From Nitrospirae bacterium CG1_02_44_142 (GTDB lineage Bacteria > Nitrospirota > Thermodesulfovibrionia > Thermodesulfovibrionales > UBA1546): a stretch of DNA of 19,248 nucleotides. The translations under genes and the position numbers were made by a program. Positions within the stretch are counted from its first letter, which is position 1, and every line of letters starts with the position of its first letter. Location: positions 1 through 19,248 of the forward strand of contig MNVK01000082.1 of NCBI GenBank assembly GCA_001871685.1. Reading direction: 5' to 3'. The notes beneath the pieces were generated by a model. The model made no database searches. It was not told the origin of the DNA and was given only the letters and a program-made list of their open reading frames with translations. Below are positions 13,453-19,248 of this stretch, in pieces.

Positions 13453-14757
13453 TTATCCAAGCAATGCAGGTTTGTCAGAATCTATATCTGCATCAAAATC
13501 AATAGCCTTTTGTCTTTTTAAATCATCAATCTTCCTCAGCGGCCTTTCAAGCATATTGCTTCTTGTTGTCGCAATAATATCATACTCTTTTTTAGCATCG
13601 TCAAGCCGCTTGCCCATCGCTTCAAATTTCTCTTTATATAATCCCCACTGTTTTGAAAACTCTCCGAGCAGTTTAAGTATCTCGGATGCGGTCCGTTCCA
13701 CGTTAAAGTTTGCAACTGCCTGTCTTATAACTGCAAGCACAGCATAGAGCGTAAAAGGCGAGCACAAAATAACCTTCAGTTTCAGCGCCTCATCCATTAT
13801 TGATGCGTCAGCTTCATTAATAAAACTGTAAACCTGTTCATTCGGGATAAAAACAATAACATAATCAACAGTGTTGTCAGCGGTGTCTATGTAAGCGCGG
13901 TTCGTTACCTGCTTAATCATTGTTTTTGCATTTCTGATAAGTTCCTCTTTAAATCTTTTTTTGTCGTGGTCGGTCTGCGCATCAAGATAGTTTTGATAAT
14001 TATCAAGTGGAAACTTTACGTCCATATTTACTTTCAGGCTGTTAGGGAGAAAAAATGTGTAATCAGGCCTTCCGGAAGAACCTTCCAGCGTCTTCTGCTT
14101 GATGTAGTTTATGCCTTCTACCAGCCCTGCCAAACGGAGAATATCTTCTGCCATGCGCTCCCCCCACTCGCCCCTCTTTTTGGAACTTGCAAGCGCATGT
14201 TTTAAATGTTCGGTTGTATCATTGAGTTTTGACGTTATATCTGCATGATGTTCAACCAGGGTAGATATCTTAACGCTGCTCTTTTCAACTTCGGTTAATT
14301 TCTGCTGCATCTCAGAGAGTGTCTTTGCTATAGTCTCAACGCTCTTATCTATAAGATATTTTTTGCCCTCAAGCTCCTTTTCCCCCTCAACGGTCTGTGA
14401 TTTAAGTTTTTCTTCAGCGAGTTTCAGAAACTCGGCAGAGTTTTTGGAAAGGGCGTCCAGAGAAATAGAACCCAGCTTGTCAGTAATCCAAGTCTCTATT
14501 GTCCGTAAGTTTTTTTCTGCCTCCTGATATTTTGCATCCATGGAAGCCCGTGCCTGTTTCTCTTCTGTAAGGTCTGTTCTAATTTTAGACAATTCAGTGT
14601 CCTTCTGAAGAATTTGCTGCCTGAGTTCACTATTCACGGCCTCTGCGCTTTCTGCCCTTCCTTGAAGTCTTTGAAGGCTGGAAGATGCAAGAAGCCATGC
14701 GATGATTCCGCCTAATATTAATCCCGCAATTCCCGCGATAAAAAGAACGGTTGTCAT
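13453..14757 (-). CDS. rmuC: DNA recombination protein RmuC
   Basis: A 434-residue protein with one N-terminal membrane helix (about 4-24), a long coiled coil (about 28-190) and the RmuC domain. RmuC limits inversions at short inverted repeats and is predicted to carry an endonuclease-like fold. Diagnostic segments are KRGEWGERMAEDILRLAGL (195-212), GRPDYTFFLPNS (229-240) and MDVKFPLDNYQNYLDA (245-260), with Asp232 and the DxK at 246-248 fitting a PD-(D/E)xK-like active site. A later IVFIPNEQVYSFI strand follows. The start ATG 14757 has AAGGAG 13 bases upstream, rather far. It lies 85 bases after the cation transporter gene. It is notable that a protein controlling inverted-repeat rearrangement sits beside genes carrying palindromic inserts, but this may be chance. 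Confidence 0.94.
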   Translation of the reverse strand: MTTVLFIAGIAGLILGGIIAWLLASSSLQRLQGRAESAEAVNSELRQQILQKDTELSKIRTDLTEEKQARASMDAKYQEAEKNLRTIETWITDKLGSISLDALSKNSAEFLKLAEEKLKSQTVEGEKELEGKKYLIDKSVETIAKTLSEMQQKLTEVEKSSVKISTLVEHHADITSKLNDTTEHLKHALASSKKRGEWGERMAEDILRLAGLVEGINYIKQKTLEGSSGRPDYTFFLPNSLKVNMDVKFPLDNYQNYLDAQTDHDKKRFKEELIRNAKTMIKQVTNRAYIDTADNTVDYVIVFIPNEQVYSFINEADASIMDEALKLKVILCSPFTLYAVLAVIRQAVANFNVERTASEILKLLGEFSKQWGLYKEKFEAMGKRLDDAKKEYDIIATTRSNMLERPLRKIDDLKRQKAIDFDADIDSDKPALLG

Positions 14758-14842
14758 TTGCTGATTTAAACTCCTTGATTCAGATTCTTCTTTGCTTTCA
14801 TGAAAGTTATTTTAAAATATTTCTAATTACTTTGCCCGGACA

Positions 14843-15730
14843 TTATTTACAGTCATTCCCTTCAGGCTCTATATGAACGACAATATCCAGGACTGACGGG
14901 AATACCGTTTTTATCTTCTCCTCTACGGAGTCGGCAATCTCATGAGCTTTCTCTACAGATATTTTCGGGTTAACAAGTATATGCACATCAAGATTTATTG
15001 AGCGCTCAGTGCCCCTGGTCCTTATGTCATGGCATCCTTTTACGCCCTCAACGCTTTTTATCACACCCTCAAGAGCCGTGGTATCAATACAGATTGTGTC
15101 AACCAGGACGTCAGACGCCCTTTTAATGATTTCATAGCCAATCCTTGCTATAAGAAATGCTATGACAATGCCGACAAGCGCATCCGCAAAACGATAGCCT
15201 GCTCTTGTAAATATAAGGCTTGCAATTACAGCGACAGATACCAATATGTCGCTCTTTGTGTGCAGGGCGTCGGCTATCAGGAACTCGCTTTTAAGTTCTT
15301 TCCCTTTCCTTGACTCATACACCGCCACAAATGCGTTTATACCCATCGTTATCAACATCACGGCAAAACTTGCTGTTGTCACTTCTGTCCTGTGAAATTC
15401 AACAATTGAGTGATAGACCTGTTTGAGTATCTGAAAACAGGCAATAAATATCATCACGCCGATGATAATAGTGAACAGGGTTTCATACTTTTTATGGCCG
15501 TAGGGATGGTTTTCGTCAGGCGGATGATAAGCTATCCAGATGCCGATTAAGCCGACTATATTTGAAACGCCGTCAAAGAGCGAATGAAAGCCGTCAGACG
15601 TCATCGCTATTGAATTGCTCATATAGCCGTAGATAATCTTTGCAAGAGAAACACCTGCATTTAAAACAAGGGTGTAAAGAAGAACCCTTCTTATCTGAGA
15701 CACATTATCTATTGAAGCGCTGTTTCCCAT
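14843..15730 (-). CDS. Cation diffusion facilitator, zinc-type metal efflux transporter
   Basis: A 295-residue inner-membrane protein with six transmembrane helices and a C-terminal cytoplasmic ferredoxin-like domain (about 205-295, VKGCHDIRTRGTERSINLDVHILVNP). CDF proteins export divalent metals by proton antiport. The metal site is His49-x3-Asp53 in helix 2 (SDGFHSLFDG) and His157-x3-Asp161 in helix 5 (ADALHTKSD), the HD/HD arrangement typical of zinc-transporting CDFs. The HPYGHKKYE motif follows helix 2/3. Zinc is therefore the best guess, though specificity is inference. The start ATG 15730 lies 22 bases inside the end of tgt, with GGAG about 11 bases upstream, so it is translationally coupled to tgt. 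No metal-responsive regulator is adjacent. Confidence 0.93.
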   Translation of the reverse strand: MGNSASIDNVSQIRRVLLYTLVLNAGVSLAKIIYGYMSNSIAMTSDGFHSLFDGVSNIVGLIGIWIAYHPPDENHPYGHKKYETLFTIIIGVMIFIACFQILKQVYHSIVEFHRTEVTTASFAVMLITMGINAFVAVYESRKGKELKSEFLIADALHTKSDILVSVAVIASLIFTRAGYRFADALVGIVIAFLIARIGYEIIKRASDVLVDTICIDTTALEGVIKSVEGVKGCHDIRTRGTERSINLDVHILVNPKISVEKAHEIADSVEEKIKTVFPSVLDIVVHIEPEGNDCK

Positions 15731-16836
15731 CTGTTTTTGAACTCCTTGAACTGTCCTTTGCTAATAGCTTCACGCATTTTTCTGAAAAAGTCTATGTAAA
15801 AATAAAGATTGTGTATTGTGTTCAGCCTCATGGAAAGTATTTCTTTTGCAAGAAAAAGATGCCTCAGATATGCCTTTGAGAAATTCCTGCACGCATAACA
15901 CCCGCAGTTTTCATCCAATGGAGAATTATCAGATTTGTATTCTGTTCTCTTGATGCTGATTCTTCCACTGCTTGTAAAAAGCGTCCCGTTCCTTGCGTTC
16001 CTTGTAGGCATTACGCAGTCAAACATGTCAAAGCCGGCTTCAACTGCGGCAAGCATATCTTTCAGGCCGCCAATCCCCATGAGATAGCGCGGTTTATCTT
16101 CAGGCATAAGCGGAGCAGTGAAATTTATTATTTCATACATATCTTCTTTTGGTTCACCGACGCTGAGTCCGCCCGCAGCATATCCATCAAAACCTATCTC
16201 AATAAGTTCTTCAATGCTCCTCTTACGCAAGTCTTTATAGATTCCCCCCTGAATGATTCCGAAAAGGGCTTGCCCGGGAAATGCGGATTGCCGATTGCCG
16301 ATTGCGGAGTTCTGCATTTCGTATTCCTTACACCTTCGCGCCCATTTTGTTGTCAGTTCAAGCGACTTAACCGCATAGTCATAAGATGCAGGATAAGGCG
16401 TGCATTCATCAAATGCCATGCAGATATCAGAGCCGAGAGCAGACTGAATCTCCATGGCCTCATCAGGCCCGATAAAGTGCATGGAGCCGTCCAGGTGAGA
16501 CCTGAACTGCACTCCATTCTCCGATATGCTCCTTAAAGCCGAGAGGCTGAAGACCTGAAAACCTCCGCTGTCGGTTAAGACGGGCTTGTCCCAGTTCATG
16601 AATTTATGCAGGCCTCCGAGAGATGATATTGTTTTATGCCCGGGCCTGAGATAAAGATGATATGTATTGCAGAGGACAATCTCGGCGCCGATTTCTTTTA
16701 ACTCATCAGGAGACATGGCCTTTACAGTTGCCTGCGTTCCCACAGGCATAAATGCCGGAGTATTGATAACGCCGCGTTTTGTGGTTATCACGCCCAAGCG
16801 CGCATTTGCATCTTTGCCCAATAATTCAAATTTCAT
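15709..16836 (-). CDS. tgt: Queuine/preQ1 tRNA-ribosyltransferase (tRNA-guanine transglycosylase)
   Basis: A 375-residue TIM-barrel enzyme that swaps guanine-34 in GUN anticodons for preQ1 on the way to queuosine. Visible features: MPVGTQATVKAM, LTDSGGFQVFSL with Asp89, MCMAFDECTPYP-like region (139-149), AGGLSVGEP, nucleophile Asp273 in MFDCVMPTRNARNG, and zinc ligands Cys311, Cys313, Cys316 and His342. Compared with E. coli numbering as I recall it (Asp89, Asp264, Cys302/304/307, His333), Asp89 is unshifted and all later residues are shifted by exactly nine. The extra residues fall in EMQNSAIGNRQSAFPG (173-188), encoded by a repeat element (separate entry). No Shine-Dalgarno is seen before ATG 16836. 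A -10-like box lies nine bases upstream, so the mRNA may be leaderless. It leads the tgt-transporter pair. Confidence 0.97.
   Translation of the reverse strand: MKFELLGKDANARLGVITTKRGVINTPAFMPVGTQATVKAMSPDELKEIGAEIVLCNTYHLYLRPGHKTISSLGGLHKFMNWDKPVLTDSGGFQVFSLSALRSISENGVQFRSHLDGSMHFIGPDEAMEIQSALGSDICMAFDECTPYPASYDYAVKSLELTTKWARRCKEYEMQNSAIGNRQSAFPGQALFGIIQGGIYKDLRKRSIEELIEIGFDGYAAGGLSVGEPKEDMYEIINFTAPLMPEDKPRYLMGIGGLKDMLAAVEAGFDMFDCVMPTRNARNGTLFTSSGRISIKRTEYKSDNSPLDENCGCYACRNFSKAYLRHLFLAKEILSMRLNTIHNLYFYIDFFRKMREAISKGQFKEFKNRWETALQ
16278..16320. repeat. Palindrome-flanked tandem repeat inserted in frame in tgt
   Basis: GAAATGC (16278-16284) and GCATTTC (16314-16320) are perfect inverted ends. 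Between them a 7-base unit ATTGCCG is repeated about three times (16287-16305, last copy imperfect). On the coding strand it encodes NSAIGNRQSAF, residues 176-186 of Tgt, where homologues have a short loop before ALFGIIQGG. This peptide is the signature of a tandem GCAATCGG-type repeat rather than of the enzyme family. Confidence 0.7.
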
Positions 16837-16845
16837 GGCTACACT

Positions 16846-16851
16846 ATTTTA
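16846..16851 (-). promoter_or_regulatory. -10 box of tgt, suggesting a leaderless mRNA
   Basis: TAAAAT on the minus strand (16851-16846) ends nine bases before the tgt ATG, so transcription would start within about three bases of the start codon. No good -35 box and no Shine-Dalgarno are visible. Confidence 0.4.
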
Positions 16852-16882
16852 CCGATAGTTTAAATAAAAATCTGCCCGGACA

Positions 16883-16911
16883 TTGACAACCTTTTGCATT
16901 TGTAGTATTTT
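16883..16911 (+). promoter_or_regulatory. pyrE promoter, suggesting a leaderless mRNA
   Basis: A perfect TTGACA (16883-16888), a 17-base spacer and TATTTT (16906-16911) end eight bases before ATG 16920. The expected start point is within about two bases of the start codon, and no Shine-Dalgarno is present. Confidence 0.6.
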
Positions 16912-16919
16912 CAATCACA

Positions 16920-17489
16920 ATGAAAAAACGCCTCACAGAGCTTATTTTTGAAAAGGCTTTCAAATACAGCGAAGAGCCGGTATTTAAGCTTGTGTCAGGC
17001 AGGATGTCCAATTATTATTTCAACTGCAAGGCAGTAACTCTGCATCCCGAAGGCATGTATCTCATCGGCAATCTCATCTATGAAATGATAAAGGATTCAG
17101 GCGCTAAAGCCATCGGAGGACTCACGCTCGGAGCAGACCCTGTTGCGTATGCTGTCTCATTCACATCTCATTTAAAAGGGAAACCTGTTGAGACATTTGT
17201 GGTGAGGAAATCGGCAAAAGCGCACGGCATCCGCCCAGGCGGACAGTGGATAGAAGGCAATGTCAAAGAAGGCGACAGGGTTGTGATTGTTGACGATGTT
17301 ATTACAACAGGCAAATCAACCATTGAGGCAATTACAAGGGCTAAAGAGGCAGGGCTTGAAATAGTAAGGGTGATATGCCTCATTGACAGGCAGGAAGGCG
17401 GCAGGGAAAACATTGAGGCTGCAGGCTATAAAGTTGATGCGCTTGTTTTAAGAGATGAAGTTATGGAGCTTTACAGGAAGGAAAAGTAA
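16920..17489 (+). CDS. pyrE: Orotate phosphoribosyltransferase
   Basis: A 189-residue type I phosphoribosyltransferase that joins orotate and PRPP to give OMP in pyrimidine synthesis, in the cytoplasm. Features in order: FKLVSGRMSNYYFNCKAVTL (orotate-binding region, 22-41), GGLTLGADPVAYA (66-78), the catalytic flexible loop VRKSAKAHGI (95-104, with Lys97, Lys100 and His102), and the PRPP-binding motif VVIVDDVITTGKS (121-133, adjacent Asp125-Asp126). Length is normal for the short archaeal/bacterial class. It is transcribed divergently from tgt, with 83 bases between the two start codons. ATG 16920 lacks a ribosome-binding site and follows a near-consensus promoter by eight bases. No other pyr gene is nearby. 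Confidence 0.97.
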   Translation: MKKRLTELIFEKAFKYSEEPVFKLVSGRMSNYYFNCKAVTLHPEGMYLIGNLIYEMIKDSGAKAIGGLTLGADPVAYAVSFTSHLKGKPVETFVVRKSAKAHGIRPGGQWIEGNVKEGDRVVIVDDVITTGKSTIEAITRAKEAGLEIVRVICLIDRQEGGRENIEAAGYKVDALVLRDEVMELYRKEK

Positions 17490-17560
17490 GGCTGTCAGGA
17501 TTCTTCAGTATCAATCAACTATTAGAATAATTTCAGCATTCATCTAATGTAATGAATCTC

Positions 17561-17569
17561 TGGTATAAT
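17561..17569 (+). promoter_or_regulatory. Extended -10 promoter of the toxin-antitoxin operon
   Basis: TGGTATAAT contains a perfect TATAAT (17564-17569) preceded by TG, 46 bases before the antitoxin ATG. The -35 region is poor, as is usual for extended -10 promoters. Confidence 0.6.
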
Positions 17570-17615
17570 AAGACAACGAATAATAACAACGTTGCAAGCG
17601 GCAAGGAGGTTATGA

Positions 17616-17867
17616 ATGCAGGCAGTTAAGGAAAAACTCACAGAAGAAATAATAGAAGAACTCGAAGGACTTCCGAAAGAAAAACTCAAAGAAGTGCTCG
17701 GATTTGTTTCCTACATAAAGGCAAAAGAAGCAATCGACCCTGCACAGGCGTATTTCTGGACAAGAGGATGGCAGAAGATGGAGGCAGACGCAGAAAAGGA
17801 CAAGAGAACCCTGAAAATAATTGGTAACGGCACTGCAAAAGGACTTATTAGGGAACTTAAGTCTTGA
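17616..17867 (+). CDS. Antitoxin-like protein of a type II toxin-antitoxin pair
   Basis: An 83-residue, highly charged protein. Its N-terminal helix (MQAVKEKLTEEIIEELEGLPKEKLKEVLGFVSYIKAKEA) resembles DUF2281-type and other small antitoxin N-termini. The C-terminus (DAEKDKRTLKIIGNGTAKGLIRELKS) looks like the disordered toxin-wrapping tail of such antitoxins. The start ATG 17616 has AAGGAGG at 17603-17609; another ATG at 17612 is out of frame. The stop codon overlaps the TTG start of the downstream RelE/ParE-like gene, so the two are coupled, with the antitoxin made first. The assignment rests mostly on this pairing. I cannot name the antitoxin family with certainty. Confidence 0.7.
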   Translation: MQAVKEKLTEEIIEELEGLPKEKLKEVLGFVSYIKAKEAIDPAQAYFWTRGWQKMEADAEKDKRTLKIIGNGTAKGLIRELKS

Positions 17868-18124
17868 AGATAAAGGCTTACAAATCCTTCAAAAAAGCCT
17901 GCAAAGTTTTGCCCCAAAATATTCAGGACAAAGTTGACAAACAGATCGAAATTCTTGAAGTAAATTATCTCTACCCATCATTGCATACTAAAAAGATAAA
18001 AGGAACAGAAGGCATCTGGGAGGCAAGAATTGATATCCACTACAGGATGACCTTTGAAATTATAGGCGCTACCATCTACCTCAGAACAGTCGGCAACCAT
18101 GATGAAGTCCTGAAGAACCCATAG
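17864..18124 (+). CDS. RelE/ParE-superfamily toxin
   Basis: An 86-residue protein that starts at TTG 17864, overlapping the antitoxin stop by four bases (TTGA). The RelE/ParE fold is apparent: an N-terminal beta strand, two Lys-rich helices (FKKACKVLPQNIQDKVDKQIEIL), then the beta sheet LHTKKIKGTEGIWEARIDIHYRMTFEI, and the family ending IYLRTVGNHDEVLK. The basic Arg in WEAR and YRMTFE and the His-Asp near the end match positions used for RNA cleavage in RelE/YoeB-type mRNA interferases. Whether this is a ribosome-dependent RNase or a gyrase-targeting ParE cannot be told. No second toxin-antitoxin gene follows. The 193 bases after it hold no gene, only a small GCGTC/GACGC hairpin near 18288-18302. 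Confidence 0.85.
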   Translation: MKIKAYKSFKKACKVLPQNIQDKVDKQIEILEVNYLYPSLHTKKIKGTEGIWEARIDIHYRMTFEIIGATIYLRTVGNHDEVLKNP

Positions 18125-18317
18125 AGAAATTCTTTGATTTTGGAAAAATGAGGAGAGGGAGAGAATGGGGAGGGGAAAATAGTATCGGTATGTTATTCAG
18201 TTGCCTGAGCGTCGCGATTCTTAGAGCATAAATCCGGGAAGTGTCCCTATATTTCACCTAAGATAAAAACCAAACAGTGGTTATTCCGCGTCTGGTTGAC
18301 GCAGTTGTTATAAGCTT

Positions 18318-18842
18318 TTATTTTATTTTTTGTTGCTGCCATTGCTGAAAAGCTTGACCGCCGTCATAAAACATTTCTTTGATTAGTACTTTTTCGTTTT
18401 CCACGTCAAAGATAAAATATGAGCCGACGATTCTCCCCCACCAAAATTGAACGTAAAGTAATTTCTCGTTAGTCCAATTGATTGTCGTCGTATACTGTGC
18501 CGCATAGTCAATGAGCTTTATTGAGACAAGATAATCACGTTCGTTAAATATCTTTATTTCTGTTGACCAAGGGCCGTCTTTCATGGTGTCAGGAGCGTCA
18601 ACAACAAACCAGTATGCTTTGTTGGGAGAATATTGTAATTTCTTTTTGTTTATTTCGTCGGCTGTCTTATTCAAGGCAACATGTGAGATTTTTATTCGAT
18701 TCTCAAAAGTGGGTTCAAAAGGTTCATGAAAGATTCTTGGTTTATTCCATTTGTCCGGAGTTGTGTGCCATTCAAACGATGACACGGAATTAACGTTGAC
18801 TAAGAAAAAGAGTGCTGAAAGTATGATAATTTTATTCTTCAT
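18318..18842 (-). CDS. Secreted hypothetical protein
   Basis: A 174-residue protein with a clear signal peptide (MKNKIIILSALFFLVNVNSVSSF, likely cleavage after VSS near residue 22). The mature part is rich in aromatic residues (WHTTPDKWNKPR, YWFVVDAP, VQFWWGRIVGSYFIFD) and seems mostly beta strand. I do not recognise a family. It has no lipobox cysteine (in fact no cysteine at all) and no membrane segment after the signal, so it is predicted to be periplasmic or secreted. Local base composition is more AT-rich than the core genes, which could point to transfer. There is no good Shine-Dalgarno before ATG 18842; TTATAT and TATAAG boxes lie 4-12 bases upstream. Confidence 0.75.
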   Translation of the reverse strand: MKNKIIILSALFFLVNVNSVSSFEWHTTPDKWNKPRIFHEPFEPTFENRIKISHVALNKTADEINKKKLQYSPNKAYWFVVDAPDTMKDGPWSTEIKIFNERDYLVSIKLIDYAAQYTTTINWTNEKLLYVQFWWGRIVGSYFIFDVENEKVLIKEMFYDGGQAFQQWQQQKIK

Positions 18843-18998
18843 TTATCTTATAACATATAATCTACCTCGAAGGCATTTTCTGCTTTTACAGTGGAAATAT
18901 AGCACATTTCGGTAAAAAGAAAAAGTAAAAAAATAATTAAAATCAGTGGGAATAAAATGATTCTGCTTGGCATTTTGTGATAATAAGGACTAAAAACC

Positions 18999-19127
18999 AT
19001 GCTGGTCTTTTATGGCAAAAGTGTCCAACACCGTTTCTATCCATTTGAAGTCTTCAATATTTTTGCTTATCTAAAAGATGCGGACTACAGGAAGAAGCAA
19101 GCATTCTATATGAACTGCATTTCTTAA
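18999..19127 (+). CDS. Doubtful 42-residue ORF
   Basis: ATG 18999 is preceded by AAGGA about ten bases upstream and opens a 42-codon frame reading MLVFYGKSVQHRFYPFEVFN and on to YRKKQAFYMNCIS. The composition is protein-like (aromatic and charged, no strange runs), but I recognise nothing. It could be a small gene, a remnant of a larger one, or chance. It overlaps the end of the minus-strand gene at 19124 by four bases. The rest of 18843-19123 is AT-rich and holds nothing else I can support. Confidence 0.25.
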   Translation: MLVFYGKSVQHRFYPFEVFNIFAYLKDADYRKKQAFYMNCIS

Positions 19128-19248
19128 ACCACCAAAGTGTCATAGATATCCCTTACTTTTGCTCTTGTTTCATCAAGTTTTCCAATCAGTTCATCTTTGC
19201 CTTTGAATCCCAAAAATTCTGCTGCGGTTAAGATATCCTCATCATCTT
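19124..19248 (-). CDS. C-terminal end of a gene running off the right edge, possibly glnE
   Basis: Forty codons are open to the window edge on the minus strand, ending in TAA at 19126-19124. They read DDEDILTAAEFLGFKGKDEL, then IGKLDETRAKVRDIYDTLVV. The pattern (LG-F/Y, an acidic helix, then R-x-KVR-x-IYDTL) resembles the C-terminal helix of glutamine-synthetase adenylyltransferase (GlnE) proteins, which typically end in a VR-x-(I/V)(F/Y)-(D/E)-R-(L/F) helix. This is suggestive only, since nothing of the catalytic domains is visible. That it is coding is more secure than its name. Confidence 0.5.
   Translation of the reverse strand, partial: DDEDILTAAEFLGFKGKDELIGKLDETRAKVRDIYDTLVV

Noticed and set aside
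16285..16307. The ATTGCCG tandem repeat as a CRISPR or VNTR array
   Set aside because: There are only three short units without spacers, inside tgt. It is better explained as a small inserted repeat.
16837..16919. A preQ1 riboswitch upstream of tgt
   Set aside because: The space to the -10 box leaves almost no leader RNA, so there is no room for an aptamer.
18125..18317. Possible transposon remnant around GGGAAGTGTCCCTATATTTC
   Set aside because: The phrase is reminiscent of sequences flanking some repeat-associated transposases, but no terminal repeats, transposase ORF or second copy are visible here.

Overview
This window looks like ordinary chromosome from a Gram-negative, probably anaerobic bacterium with roughly 45% G+C. 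My guess is the Nitrospirota (Thermodesulfovibrio-like) or a neighbouring deltaproteobacterial-type lineage. This is inferred from the gene families: a coiled-coil/beta-barrel porin, a PAS-type sigma-54 activator beside a DsrE-like remnant, a zinc-ribbon/receiver protein, heavy AGG/AGA arginine use, and interspersed palindromic repeats. It has not been tested by any search. No rRNA, tRNA, CRISPR, prophage or intact insertion sequence was seen.

Layout. (1) 1-210: a HicA toxin with the first bases of a probable HicB antitoxin running off the left edge. (2) 457-2108: a rhomboid protease overlapping a zinc-ribbon/receiver protein. (3) 2179-4369: a heat-shock unit made of promoter, perfect CIRCE operator, groES, groEL and a strong terminator. 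(4) 4411-7741: a tightly packed forward operon, mltG-ispG-panC-thioredoxin-fold protein, covering cell-wall glycan termination, isoprenoid synthesis and pantothenate synthesis. (5) 8080-10493 on the minus strand: an outer-membrane porin, a TlpA-type thioredoxin and a small lipoprotein, i.e. an envelope cluster. (6) 10533-10834: a truncated DsrE-like gene whose frame breaks, then a divergent sigma-54-dependent regulator. (7) 12412-16836 on the minus strand: tgt, a zinc-type cation diffusion facilitator, rmuC and an O-methyltransferase. Divergent pyrE starts at 16920. (8) 17561-18124: a RelE/ParE-type toxin-antitoxin pair. (9) To the right edge: a secreted hypothetical protein, a doubtful 42-codon ORF, and the C-terminal end of a minus-strand gene that may be glnE.

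How it works together. Most genes are housekeeping: protein folding, membrane proteolysis, peptidoglycan, MEP pathway, CoA precursor, queuosine and pyrimidine synthesis. Two small toxin-antitoxin modules lie near the two ends.

The most interesting feature is not a gene. Two different palindromic repeat elements appear to have inserted in frame into conserved enzymes (the O-methyltransferase at 12775-12822 and tgt at 16278-16320), adding surface peptides without breaking the reading frame. In Tgt, the catalytic and zinc residues downstream of the insert are all shifted by exactly nine positions from the E. coli numbering I recall, which supports a clean insertion. Other notable points are divergent, apparently leaderless tgt and pyrE promoters, an orphan terminator upstream of hicA, a receiver domain lacking its conserved lysine, and the broken DsrE-like gene.
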